Translations under genes and position numbers: made by a program | Part shown: positions 11,965-24,029 of the stretch, piece after piece | Position numbering within the stretch: position 1 is the stretch's first letter | How the letters are laid out: the number at the start of each line of letters is the position of its first letter | Notes under the pieces: model-generated | Told to the model about the DNA's origin: nothing | Database searches by the model: none | The model's input: the letters and a program-made list of their open reading frames with translations, nothing else | From: Certhia americana | Lineage: Eukaryota > Chordata > Aves > Passeriformes > Certhiidae | Length of the DNA: 64,000 nucleotides | Reading direction: 5' to 3' | Assembly: GCA_018697195.1 (NCBI GenBank) | Contig: CM031878.1 | Span: forward strand, 39,873,256-39,937,255

Positions 11965-12303
11965 TGTAGCTTGGCTACAGCTGGCAACTATGTGCCATGC
12001 AGATGTCCACTCACTCCCTGTCCTGGAGAACTGGAAGCAGGTAAAAGTTGTGGACTGAGGTAAAAACAGTTTAAAAATATTAAAAACATAACAACAACAA
12101 TAATGATAATAACAATAATACTTGCAATAAAAGGTGAGATAACAAAAAGAGACAAATAAAACTCAAGAAAATAACTCAAACTCCTCACCCCCTGTCAAAT
12201 ATCCAGCCTGTCCCACAGCATCAATTGGCCTCTCTGAGTCAACTGCCCTCAGTTTATATACAGGGAATGATATTCTATAGTCTGGAATATCCTCTTAGCC
12301 AGT
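11965..12303 (-). mobile_element. ERVK-like LTR fragment, distal U3, R and U5
   Basis: On the minus strand a TATA-containing stretch (plus-strand TTTATATACAGGGAATGA near 12253) is followed by an A/T-rich trinucleotide tract (12080-12120). The family ending near AGTTGCCAGCTG closes it at about 11965. The 5' U3 is missing and CR1 sequence follows directly at about 12304. The AAC/AAT tract is normal for this LTR family and not an independent microsatellite. Confidence 0.55.
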
Positions 12304-13600
12304 TGAAAAATTAATTCTTGTTATTTGAACAACACTAGCTAGTGTCAGGTCTAGTTGAGAAGTGGTCTTTTGTATTTTCCCCCTGCATATGTGAATGAGG
12401 GCTCTATGGTCTGCCTGTGAAGTCTGATCTTGCTTCTGGAGATCATAAAATCTCTTTTTCCTTACAAGTTCCAAGAGGAGTTCCCTGTTGAACCAACCTA
12501 GTCTTTGGCTCCTTCTTGCTTGATCTGAGACACAACGGGATGTCCATCTCATTATGTCACAAGTTTAAAATCTGTTCCTTTGCTTTTAAATTATGTTTCT
12601 TCAAAACTGAGAAGTACTCATTGATCCTTAAACCCTCAAAAGCAGATTCCCAGGAGACACCACTAAATACCTAAACAGCTTAAAATTCCCTCTCTTGACA
12701 CTCAATGTAACAATTCTGCTTACCCTTTTATATTTAACCAAAAATTTTAAACTCAACTATTTCCTGATCACTGTGGACAATATATAACATATATCTCCTG
12801 TAGCCCTTTTGTAGTTATAAATAACAATGTAGGAGAGGAGCTTTCGTAGTAGACTCACTACATACTTTTGATGGGAAATTATCTTCAAACATTTGAGAAT
12901 TTCCTAGAGCTGCTTGTCAGAACAGTATGGTATTTCCAGTTGATATCTGAAAATTTGAAAGCTCCCAGAAAGACAAAGGCTATGAATTCAGAGATTTTTT
13001 CCCTAATTGCCTACAGAATAATTTCACTGTGTTAACATCCTGGTTTGACTATTGGCAGTGCATGCCCACAGAGACATAACCTTTGTTTTTCATCCCTCTA
13101 ATCTTCACCAAGAGTTTTTTTCCCTAATTGTAAAGGGCTTTAGAGTCAAGCCTCTCCTTTACATTTAGTGCAATATTTGCACATTGCCTGCATAGCCTAT
13201 CCCATCTGATCCACCTGTAGCCTTCCATCACTCCAGTCATGGGACTCGTTCCACCAAATCTCACTGATACTAATGACATCTTAAGTAAATGATCAATGCT
13301 TCCAGTTCATCCTGCTTGTTTCTCACACTGCATGGATTGATATACACACATTTCAGATGTGTTCTTAAACCTTCAGTGCTCCCTGGAGCAGCCTGAATGT
13401 TCCCATTATTATTGCTACCCTCAAACAGTGTCATGTTATCCTCTACCTTCCAAGTTCCTGGTATCATACCCTTCTCCCATTGATCCTAGTTTAAAGCTCT
13501 CACAAGAAATCTTGCCAGCTTGCAAACAAAGAAATGTTTCCCCTTATTTGAATATGCTTTCAGGTTCCAACATAAATTTATTTGTCTCAAGGATTCTTTC
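12304..13600 (-). pseudogene. Degenerate CR1 LINE, ORF2 endonuclease to pre-RT region
   Basis: This is an old CR1 copy on the minus strand. The start of ORF2 is seen at 13390-13300, where the frame reads HLKCVYINPCSVRNKQDELEA, the known opening of the CR1 endonuclease. Next comes a piece reading EIWWNESHDWS (around 13240), the endonuclease segment usually read as ETWW-DESHDWS. At 12552-12295 the frame reads WFNRELLLELVRKKRFYDL, the linker before the reverse transcriptase. Stops and frameshifts break it into at least three frames. Sequence at 13480-13600 may be the end of ORF1 or the inter-ORF region. The reverse transcriptase and 3' UTR are absent. It is non-functional. Confidence 0.75.
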
Positions 13601-16600
13601 TTTATTATAAAAAAAAATCTTTCTGAATGGGAAAGCAAACCCTATGCTTTTAATTCACTATAATTTACAAATAAATTATAATATCTGAGAGACATTAGGA
13701 ACCTCCAAAAATCATAGTCATGTTATTCTTCAGTATGTTATTTTTGGTGCTGGTGCCTTTAGATGTTCTGTCCTTTTGACACTATCTCAAAATCTCATTG
13801 CTGTAGACCTGGCTCCTTAACTCCACAGACACTCATAGTAAACACACAATATCTTTACTTGATACTTTTGATTTTCAGTCATACTTGTGTCCAAACAAAA
13901 CAGAACACATAATGAATCTCAGGGATATATTACTATGTAAAGATAGGTTCATAAGTTTCAAAGGGCTAAAGTACTCTTTTATAAATGAGTTATTCAGGCA
14001 GTGAGCTGGCAACATCTTCCCTCTTTGCAGTGTCCTCTTTCTCTGCTGATAGAGTTTATCCATTCTCACCTACTTTATTAACACAGTATTTGTGAGAAAA
14101 ACTAGTGTTTACCTGATAGTTAAAATGTTTGTTATAAAGGCATTAAAGATACTAACAACAACCATTCAAATAATTACTATTCTTCCACCTGCTGTAAATA
14201 TTTATTTAATTATTATTTAACCTATAATTACACATTATAAATTTTATGTCTTCATAGGAGGTTCACATGGCTTACCTGGTATACTTAAGGGTAAGGGAAA
14301 TACAAACTAGCATTGTATATGTTTTAGTATTTAGTATATGTTTTTGTTAACATCAAAACTTCTAAGCTCTCTACCTAAATTAGTAAAAAGCTATATTCCA
14401 CTGTTCCATTATGTTGTCGGCTTAGTTTCCATTTTGCACAGGTTACAGCAATGTAAACCTGAAGTAGCCCTGCAGACTAAGAATGTACCTATTCCAAACA
14501 CAACATCCTTGTATTCCAAGTCAGGTTATTTACACAGATTAAGAAATCATCTGTTAATAATTAGCAAAAAAAAATTAATTCTTTTAATTAAATAGTTGCA
14601 AAGAAATTATGCAGACTTGTCATCCCATATATATTATCGAATCTATGGAGCAGTATAAAAAAATAAATCAGCTCAGTACTTTTTAAATGTTCCCTAAAGT
14701 AAAGAAATGCATTCATTAACACAGATTCCAAGGTAAAAGAGTTAACTGGGTAGGCAGAAGAGAATTTTTAATTGTGATTGTTGCAATTAAGGGGAAACTA
14801 CTCAGTTCTAGTGACTGAAGTGGAAAAGGTTTAAGAAAATGCAAAGCAAACTTCACTAAGGCCCTGTTCTACTAATCATATGCTTAGCTCCTGGTACATA
14901 AATTTTCCAGTTTATTTGCAGGTTATATAGATTTCCATAATCTCTTGATTCCAGGCAATTAGATCTATTCTTAAGACTGTGCATTCTTAAAACCATACTC
15001 CTACAGAAAGCTGTTTGACTCTCAGTCTGTTCTGAATTTACCATAATACATCTGTCCTGAAAGCTGTGACTAACCGTTTTAGCACTGTTCAAGTGATGGA
15101 AAAAAATTTTAGGCAAAATACTATGCTGGAAAAATCAGATAAACCCCTAAAATCAAGGCACAAAGAATAAAACATGCATCACGTCACACAGCAGTACATT
15201 CTCACTGGTATATGCTTTACACATCTCAAATTGTATTGTAATGCAACAGTATTAAAATCAAAGGCAAGAATAGTAGGAAAGGCTAGAATTAAGATCACTG
15301 TGATACACATGGGAAACACAAAAGGGATTTCAAATACTATTGAAAACCATCCTAATGAACAAAAATGGTTAGGTGTCAGGGTCTTCTGGTCCCAGGCAAT
15401 ATTACTGGAGTGTAGTGAAGGAAGAAGTTGCAAGAAAACCTATGTCAAAAGAAATGAAACAGTGTTTTAAAGACAACTTGAGAGAAGAATTGCCTTCTGG
15501 CAACAATATATATAGTTGCAAATAGACTTTGATGTGCAATAAAAGTTAATGGTGGACAGACAAAGGTTAGAAAGAAATGAAGATACACTGGTTCTATTGG
15601 AGGTAAAGTTTGGTATGTAATAAAATCCAATCATGAGCACATTAGGAAGTGAATGAAATCACTGAAAGAATGTTTTTGCAGTTTCAGCAGTAGTGAATTT
15701 TATATGTAACTGGTAAAATGTTCAATTAGATGGGATTTTTTCCCATAACCTATTTGAGTCATATTAGAATGTTATGGATATTTTTACTACCCCTTACTTA
15801 AAGTTGAAAACACAGCATAGGAAATCAAGATGTAGAAATGATTGCTCCCTTTATTATGTTCATACATATGAGAAAGCACAGGATTTGTTGCTAAAGTAAA
15901 TATAAATAGATTTGCATCCAATGGAATATTCCTAGCACTGGAATAAGTTTCATCTGCAAAATATAGAATGACTGTCAGAAGTAAAATCTTTACAAAGTAG
16001 GTAACCAATATAGTTTTTCCAAGAGTGACTGATTTTTGAGACTTTGAATCACCTGGAAACTGTTTAGACCTCCATGACTTAAAAATACCAGAAAAAAACA
16101 GATTAGAAAATCAGACTACTTCTTAAGTTAGTTAATTATTAATCTTATTTTAAACAAAAATGCTGTAAATCTTCATTCTTTTGAATTACTCCCTACAATA
16201 GTATTAAAACTTGTACTCATATTCTGCCCCAGAAAAAGCAATTGTCGTAATGGATGACAATCAGGTGTTCAATGGTTATTATCACTAGAGCAGGGGATTG
16301 GCAGATAGATTCCATTCTTAAGCTAGTCAACTTTAATAATATATTTTCAAGATTGAATTTTATCCCAAGTAACTGGTCTTCTTTGCTTTTTAAAGCAATT
16401 TTTATTCAGTACACTTGCTGATAGGATTTTGTTTGTCTTTTTTTTTATGTACTTCAGGACATAAAAAGTGTTTGTTTTCATTGCAAAATGTTTTGCAGAT
16501 CTCCAGTTCAGGAAAAAGCAGAACACTGCAATTTGGGGCAAGGAGATTACAAGTTCTTTCGTGAGTTTGTCCATGACCACTTACTTTGAGGTGCTGCAGC
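13601..16600. other. AT-rich sequence, no gene seen
   Basis: Short frames only, including overlapping opposite-strand frames at 15174-15470, none with a recognisable domain. The minus-strand frame at 16347-16580 lies just downstream of the ERVK leader, where gag would start, but no gag motif could be supported. No other repeat is recognised. Confidence 0.55.
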
Positions 16601-17173
16601 ACCATCTCATGCAAAACCATGGATGCTTCAAGCTGCACATGCAGCAACACTGATGTTGATTTTTGATGTTGTTTGGTGTTTTGATTGTTTGGTGTTTGAT
16701 GTTCTTCAGTGGAGACTTATGCATGGGCCAAAATCCCATCAGAGGTACATCTGCTGCAGCACAGACATAACCATGACCACAGGTCAAGATGCAATTGTTC
16801 TGTTGACTTACTCATAGTCACAAACGTTTGCTGTTCTGCTCGCACATGAACCCATCCACAGCTCATTGTCTGTTGGACTGGAAGTTCCAGTCTGTGCAGT
16901 ACAGCAGCACAGAAGCCACAGTGACATCCCTGCCATCTGCCAGCCCAGACACATTCCATGCTGACCACAGCAGAGCACAGAGCTCAGCAGCACAGCAGTA
17001 CAGTGAAAGCGAGAAGCAGCCTCTAACAAGCACTAGACTACTATATACAGGGCAGCAAATGAGCCCCACGGCAAGCACAGAAGCTTGCTGTTTAATAGCT
17101 AAATGGCATTAACAACAGCTAGGAATTCAACCTAGCACATTCCAGTCAAATCTGTCATTATCTCAGTCTTCGA
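16601..17173 (-). mobile_element. ERVK leader (5' UTR) remnant
   Basis: Read on the minus strand it follows a primer-binding site and LTR. It matches the known leader style of avian ERVK elements, including GGGGCTCATTTGCTGCCCTGT near 17063. A degenerate AAACACC/AACATC-rich tract lies at 16649-16708. Several overlapping frames here (16717-17112 on both strands) are shadows of GC-richer leader sequence. No gag, pol or env reading follows, so the provirus is cut off to the left. Confidence 0.55.
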
Positions 17174-17192
17174 GTCCCATATTGGGTGCCCA
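17174..17192 (-). other. Retroviral primer-binding site, tRNA-Lys type, CpG-decayed
   Basis: The minus strand reads TGGGCACCCAATATGGGAC. The primer-binding site for tRNA-Lys1,2 is known to read TGGCGCCCAACGTGGGGC. The differences are one extra G and changes at the CpG sites (CG to CA, ACG to ATA) plus one G to A. It sits seven bases after the LTR end, as expected. The following GACTCGAAG also matches the usual ERVK wording after this site. Confidence 0.7.
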
Positions 17193-17198
17193 GTGGGC

Positions 17199-17821
17199 TG
17201 TCCTGCTATAATGTCAGTAGGACTAAGAATCACACAGCCACTTGCTTTCTCACACAGTGTGACTCAGGAGAGAATCAGAAGATTAACAGTGAGAAAATGT
17301 ATGGGTTTAGATAAAGAGAGTTTAATAAGTAAAGCAAAAGCCATGCATATAAGCAAATTAACTAAGAAATTATTTCACTTCTTCCAATGAGCAGGCAAGT
17401 GTTCTGCTGTCTCCAGGAAGACGGGGCTCCTCCACCACACATAACAGTGACTTGGGAAGATAAACTTCACCACTCTGTTTTCCACCCCAAGCATATCACA
17501 CACTGTCCCCCTGCTTTTTCACACTCTTCCCCTGCTTCTTCTTCCCCCAGCTTTTTACATTGAGCGTGACATCATATGGTACAAATATCTCTTTAGTCAG
17601 CTGGGGTCAGATGTTCCAGGAGCGTCCCCTCCCAGTTTTCATGCACCCACAGCAAACTTGCCAGTGGGGTGAGTAACAAAAGATTTTGACTCTGTGTAAA
17701 GTACATCTCAGCATTACTGAAAACATCCTTACATATCAATGTTGTTTCCAGCTCAAATCCAAAGCACAGCTTCACACTAACCTGTGTCTATGGAGAAACC
17801 AAACCAGACGAAACCAGAGCA
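17199..17821 (-). mobile_element. ERVK 5' LTR
   Basis: On the minus strand it runs from TGCTCTGGTTTCG (17821) to ...GCAGGACA (17199), 623 bp. In order it shows a U3 with GATATTTGTACCATATGATG, a decayed TATA region, the ATTAAA polyadenylation signal (TTTAAT on plus, 17321-17326) and a U5 ending TG..CA style. Because a primer-binding site and leader follow, this is a 5' LTR and not a solo LTR. The TGACATCA near 17568 is probably a decayed CRE-like TGACGTCA. No matching 3' LTR was found to the left. Confidence 0.75.
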
Positions 17822-20800
17822 GATAAACTTTCAATTTAGCTTTTCAATGCACTTAAAAGAATGTTTCAATTGTTGTGTGGCTTCATATCTTACAATGTCT
17901 AATTCTATGCAAACTTGTGCTGAAGAAGCAGTGAGGTTGGCAGACTGATAAGCACCCTTGAATGTACAGGATGAACCTTTTTCTTCTTGAAACTCACATC
18001 AAAAGAAATATATATTCTTTATCTTGTCTGGTGCTTGATCAGATTATGAAGCTCATACTTTAGCTATCCAAAAAAGTGACAAATGGATGTTACCTGTGAC
18101 TGAGATGTTGTACTTTTTCCTGAGATTGCAACATTAACAGAAGACTCAAATAAACGCTTTGCTAAAACAGAGAAGAATTTTTTTGCCGCACTTCCTTTTA
18201 GCTTACGAAATAGAAATCAAAAGGAACACTGTGCCAGAGGGTGCAAAACGATAGGGCCACACATAGTCAAACTGCCAGACCTTGAGAGCTCCTAAAAGAG
18301 CAGGGGCACATTCCTCTCCTGGTACATTGCTGTACAAATGGTATCAAGAATTTCAAGAGAGAAACACAATTGATTTCTATAGCAAATAATAGTCAGGAGT
18401 CTTTATTCTAATTGCTAAAGGTAAGGAAAGGAAGCAATATATTTTCTAATAACACAGCCACCTGCCTTCCTATTTTACTATTGTGACCTGGATATTTTAT
18501 GATGTTTTGTGTGGTGAGTATCAGAAAGAATTGTGTTACTGACTTTGGAGGATGTCTTCCTTCCCCATAGGTCTCTATCTACACAGAAACTTCTTCTGAC
18601 AGTCACCTGTAAACTTTCTGATGAGTTTTGCTGCTTTAAACTCAGACTACCCAAAAATCTCTTCCAGATACCTCAGCTTACCTGACAACCACTGAACTAA
18701 TCTCTGTTACCTGCCTGCGATGATTTCTGTCATATGCTCAAATCTCCTGTTCAGTAGTTCTTTTTGACTGTTTTCCTTGCCTTGAAATTTACATGTTCAG
18801 AGTCAATGCTCATTTGTGTTTTAAGTTCCTTTGAAAATAGTGCAAACATTTTTCCTTGGTTTATAAAATTTCCATGAATTACAATTAAAACTTGTGTTTT
18901 CAATATGTCTGCTTCTAGTTCTATTGTGTACATCCTCAGATTTAATTGGCCTTCATTACTATCAAGAATCCCTAGTATGATTAGAAGCTTATTAAGATTT
19001 TCTACCCTGTTATATTCAGAAAAATAATTAAAACTTCATTTGTTTTTATGCTACCTTCTCTTCATTCGTGAATTTCCTCTTCTTCCTATTGAAAAGCTTC
19101 TTATCTCCATATAGTTTGGTTCACAGTCTAGGTTTTTTCACCTTTTCTTTCCTCATCACCTTTCTTGTATAAATTACTCATAACTAATTTGTGCTGTGTG
19201 AGAAATGGATTTCTTGATCAGCCACTTTATTCTTGCCCCACTGCACGTTTTTTAGAAAAACTCACTGTTCCTCCATCCTGTTTTTCATACTCTCCTGCTG
19301 TGTTCTGCTCATGGTCCTTAGAGCTTTGCTTGAATAATTTTGTGTGCTTTCTTTCCTTTTCTTTGGGTTTTTTTTTTTCTCCTGCAGTGGCATGCAGTCA
19401 GGATCAGTAGTGTAGTGAGTATCAGCCTCTAAGTCAAGTTGCCAGAGGCATACAGAAGCACATGTATTACAAAAATTAAATTGCTTTCTAAAAAATTTCC
19501 CAAGTTTAACAGAAAAAAAAAAAAAAACCCAGTTATTACTTTCATATGTAGCTGTTGCCTTAAAATTCACTCTTAGTTAATTTTCCACCATTTGAGGAAT
19601 GGGAGTCTTATCTGTTAAGCATTGAAAAAAGTGAAAAAACAAGACTTACAAGTTTCTACACTAGTAGGCTAGTTATTTCCCATAACTGACTGCTGTGTGC
19701 TAACCCAGTGGTAATCCTTTACACATATATAGTGTTTTTTCTCTGAGGAGTTCAAAGTATTTTTTAAGCTTCAGCAAAATCAAAAAACCACACTGTGGAA
19801 TACGTTAACACCATTTTGTTTCATACTGGAAATTACTTTTACTTCAAAACCCGTGGCAAAACAATTCTGAGAACTTTTTCACCTAATACCTTTACAAAAT
19901 AGTAAACTCAATTTCTGGGGAGTTCATTGAAATTATTTTCACTACCCTTTCCCCTAGAGGTGTCCTGAGACAAACACTCCTCTTGATCTCTGTGCCACTA
20001 TCCTATTCAAACAATCCTTGGACAGATACTTAGATACTTCTATTCACAGCAGTTCTCAGCATCAAGTAATTTCCTATCTGAGCACAGAAAAAAAAAGAAA
20101 TCAAACACTTTATTGGAAAAAAAATAGCCTCAAAATTTTCATTTATATACCTAGAGTGCCAATAACTTATTTTGCAGCACTGTTGATAAGTTTAACATTA
20201 TTGTTATAAATTTCAGATTCTTAAAAACAAGTACAAGTTCACTCAACATGTTGAAGAGAAATAGAAATATTTCTATAGTAATCACAGCTAGTTTTTCATA
20301 TCACAGTTGTCTGATCTTACTAAAATATATCATTTATATACATATTTAACCACTGGTTTTATGAAAGTTACTAGGCAGTAACTGGGGTAAAGGCAATTCC
20401 AGCAGTGGGAGATCATGACCACTGACTCATTGGCCACTTATTCAAAATGGACCACTGACTCAAATGGAGAGAAGTATTGTGCATGTAGATTAATTAGGGT
20501 GAGAAGAAAGAGACGTAACTAGCAAATCGGTTGTTGAGTATAAATTAATGAAAAAGTTAAGCAATTTTTAACCACTAAATGCTGATGCCTTTCTATGTTA
20601 AAATTTATAAATATTGTAAAGTTTTAATGGTTGGAAGGCACAGTTTTGTGGGTTACCACCCAGTTCTCTGCTTTGCACAATCCAGAATAAAATTAGAAAT
20701 ACCTCATCTCAGTGTGTAAATTGGCACTGTTCACTGGATAACTGTTCAGGACAATTTTTTGCCACTCAGGTAGGACAGCTTCAGTGCCTTGCCAGGATAA

Positions 20801-21960
20801 ATGGGTCATTCTAAGCAAAAGCTCTTGACCAGATGAATTCCAGCAAACTGACACTTTCACTGGGGACTTTGGACAAACAATACTAAAGCCAGGACAACCA
20901 GTGACTCATCAGTACAACAATTTATAGACCTATTTTCTTGGAGTTTGCAAGTTTCCTAGATGCATATGGGATGGATTTCCAAAGTATTTTCTTTCCTCCA
21001 TCAGCCATAGCTGCAGTGGTCTCTGTTTTAATTACAGGTCTGGGTAGGATCTTTGCCTCCTGTTCTGAATCTTTCTTTGTGTTCTCAGTGTTATTTCAAA
21101 TGTCTCTGTCCCAGTCTTCAGATAATATCAATGTTTTAGCTTGAAATTTTGAAGAATCTAAATGTGCTATTATAACTTCTATATTTTATTCAAACTTCCA
21201 TATTCTGTCTTTCAATTGACTATTCTCTGATATGATCCCTTTTTTCTTAATTTCTGTCTTGGCCTTTTCCTTTGGTAAGTCGCTGGCACTTCTATAAGCA
21301 GCTGTTAGATGTGCTGCAAGCATTTTACATATCACATTCTTTTCTTTTCAACTGTGGTTGATTAGATTTATTGCTAATAATAAATAACAGTATCTAAATA
21401 TTGTCAATATTATATAAGCATTATATCATATATAATGCAATATATGTCAGTGTAATATATTAGCATGTCTAAAGGGTTATACTAGAAACATACAGATTTA
21501 CAGATTCAGGCCTTATAGAATGCCCAATTACACACAAAGTACCTGTGTAGCTAATTTATTATTTTCTTTCCATATCTGACTATTTCTTAATGCTTTTATT
21601 CATCCATTCCAAAGTGAGTTCATGATGGCTTTGGGCAGGACATACATGCAAATATTTCTGCTGAGGAGGGGATTCACCCAGAAGTGGCCTGAAACAACTG
21701 GAGACCAGTGTGCCCAGTTGGCCTAGTTGGTCTAGTGTCCAGCAGATTTTTATATCATTTTGCAGGACAACATGTACTAAAGTCAATCACAAACATCACA
21801 GCTCCTACATCTCTGGAATTTTTCAATCATGGGAGCATCCAGATAGTTCTTGCAATTCCCACCTCGCTTTTTTGTTTTAGAACAACTCATACGGCCCATT
21901 GGACAAAAGGGAAAGAGGGAGGTCATGTGAGGGAGGAGGCCTCACTCAAAGACACAATTA
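17822..21960. other. AT-rich sequence, no gene seen
   Basis: It contains a T run at 19367-19379 and an A run at 19511-19526. An AT-rich patch at 21360-21470 holds a short palindrome (21418-21438). Frames are short and lack recognisable domains. No repeat family is recognised. Confidence 0.6.
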
Positions 21961-21969
21961 TCTTTCATC

Positions 21970-22253
21970 ACAGTCACAATGTCTTTTGTATCCCTCTGTC
22001 ACTAATGTATGTGGCAGAACCCTACTTTCATGGAGATGCTTGAACACCTGCCTGTCCATGGGACAGGCGAATTAATTCTTTGCTTTGTTTTGCTTTGCTT
22101 TGCTTTGCCATGCCTTTCCTTCCCTAGTACACTGTCTTTATCTCAATCTACAAGTTCTGTTACCTTTTTTCTTCTAATTCTCTTCTTAATCCCACATAGA
22201 GGAAGTGAATGAGCTGCTTTGTGGTTTTAGTCGCCAGCCGGTTTTAAACCAAA
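21970..22253 (+). mobile_element. ERVK LTR fragment, R-U5 end
   Basis: The plus strand carries TCATGGAGATGCTTGAACACC, a CTTTG-rich tract (22080-22108), CTGTCTTTATCTCAATC and a terminal TAGTCGCCAGCCGGTTTTAA. These are in the same order as in the ERVK LTR ends at 57690-57860 and, reversed, at 17199-17450. The U3 is not recognisable, so the 5' limit is approximate. Confidence 0.65.
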
Positions 22254-23660
22254 AGGTTTTCAAATTCCCAGTCTGTCCTACCTGTGTCTCATCCCTCATT
22301 GCTAATAATTTTACTACCTAAAACACAAAGTTAACTATGGCCCAAGATGGTGTATATTGTAACAGTTGGATGCATAAGGTTCACATTTCCCAGTTCCATC
22401 TTCTTTTCTTGAGGAAGTTGGAAAATTTTATGCAAGTAATTAACTCCTTAATTTCAAGACTAGCCATGAATGAGATGCCCATCTTTTCCTTGAAAATATC
22501 TAAGCATGTTTTTTTTTTTTTATTCTTAAGACTTTCTTTCTGTTTTATAAGATAGATAGTTTAACATTTTTAATGAATTAACCTGATGATCTGCATTATG
22601 AGAAGTTAAGATCACTTTGGTACGTGTCCTCTAAACTTTATACATTGTCCATTTCAAATTAAAAGATTATTTTTTATGCAGACTACCTTATTAAATGGTT
22701 TTCAGGCACTTACTGCTGTATATCAATGACCTTTCCATCTTTTATGCCCTCATGATAAAGACAAACATAAACTTTCAAAGCATGGATCATTACTCTGAAT
22801 GAATGACTGACAGTGTAATCTGCAGGAGCTGGGTGAGGAGGTTAGATTTTTCCTACACTGAAGGACAGATTTTCAAACACAAATTCTCAGAAGTGGGATA
22901 TCAGTTTAATATCTACTAATTTGCAGTAAATTACTAAAATTTGTTGAGAAATTAGGTCCCACTAAAAAATGTATAGAATTTTCATTTATCCTTATAGTTC
23001 TCCAATTACTTGTCTACCTTACTCTTAAAAAATATCTACTTCTACCTTAGCAATTAAAATGTAACTGCAGAAGATGTAATATTCCCATTATTTTCCCATG
23101 TTCTGATTATTCCCTACAGAATTCCATATTCCATGCTTGTTTTCTTAACCTTGACATTTTAGCCTTTTACCCAACATTTCAGAAGCACAAGATTAAGCCT
23201 GAACTTACAGTAAATTTTAAGTACAGGCAAATTGTGGCATAAGTAACATAATACATTTGAACTATAACAAAGTTCTTTTTTTTTTTTTTTTTATTCTTGA
23301 CATTTCCATAGAGAGATGGTCAATCAGGCAGTTTCTTTTCACTTCTTCATAGATAGACCTGCTGCTCTTTTCCTTTGCCCACATATGCACTAGTGGATAT
23401 TAGAGAGACTACATATAAGGTTAACATTCTTGCCTGTTAGATATTTGCAGCTGTAGTCACAGTTTTGATCTTTTGCAGAAGAAAATATTTCTGATTCTGT
23501 CTGTGTGACATTTCCTTAGAAAAAGCAATGACAGGAGCAAGCAATAGAAAGACAAACAACATATCTCCACATGTGACTTTTTGTATGACTGGTTGCAACC
23601 TGGAGAACTTAAAATTATTTTTCAGTTCTTAGAGTGGCCTATATTATTTAATAAGACTTT
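22254..23660. other. AT-rich sequence, no gene seen
   Basis: Contains T runs at 22509-22520 and 23277-23292. No repeat family or coding exon is recognised. Confidence 0.6.
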
Positions 23661-23664
23661 TTAT

Positions 23665-24025
23665 AGAGTTGTTTAGATTGGAAAATACCTTTAAGATCAT
23701 CTAGTCCAACCATTAGTCTAATCAAGCCTACCATTAAACCACGTTCTAAGTGCTATATCTCTATGTCTTAAATACCTTCAGGGAAGACAACTGTACCACT
23801 GTCCTGGGCAGCCCGTTTGAACTCTCTTGACAAACATTTCTGTGAATTTTTACTCAATATCCAATCTAAACCTCCCATGGTGCAACCTCAAGCCATTTAC
23901 TCTTGTCTTATTTCTTGTTACTTCAGGGAAGAAACTGATGCCCACCTTGCTACAACCCCCTTTCAGGTAATTGTAGAGAGTGGCAAGATCTTCCCTCAGC
24001 TTCCTTTTTTTCCAGGTTAAGATAC
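23665..24025 (-). mobile_element. CR1 LINE 3' fragment
   Basis: Antisense CR1 3' UTR and distal ORF2 are read on the plus strand as AAGATCATCTAGTCCAACC (23692), CAATATCCAATCTAAACCTC (23857) and TTTCAGGTAATTGTAGAGAG (23961). The 3' terminus faces left, at about 23665, without the terminal octamer. Point-mutated and truncated near 24025. Confidence 0.85.
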
Positions 24026-24029
24026 ATTT

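Noticed and set aside
12080..12120. AAC/AAT tract as an independent microsatellite
   Set aside because: The same A/T trinucleotide tract is part of the known LTR family at this place.
16347..16580. Minus-strand frame where ERVK gag would begin
   Set aside because: It contains a short stretch reminiscent of matrix proteins, but no gag motif could be confirmed and the sequence is AT-rich like its surroundings.
19390..19450. TAGTGTAGTGAGTATCAGCCT resembling a tRNA-Val/Asp A box
   Set aside because: No B box or foldable arms follow, so a tRNA or SINE cannot be supported.
21418..21438. GCATTATAT / ATATAATGC palindrome
   Set aside because: Nine AT-rich pairs in a TA-rich stretch are expected by chance.
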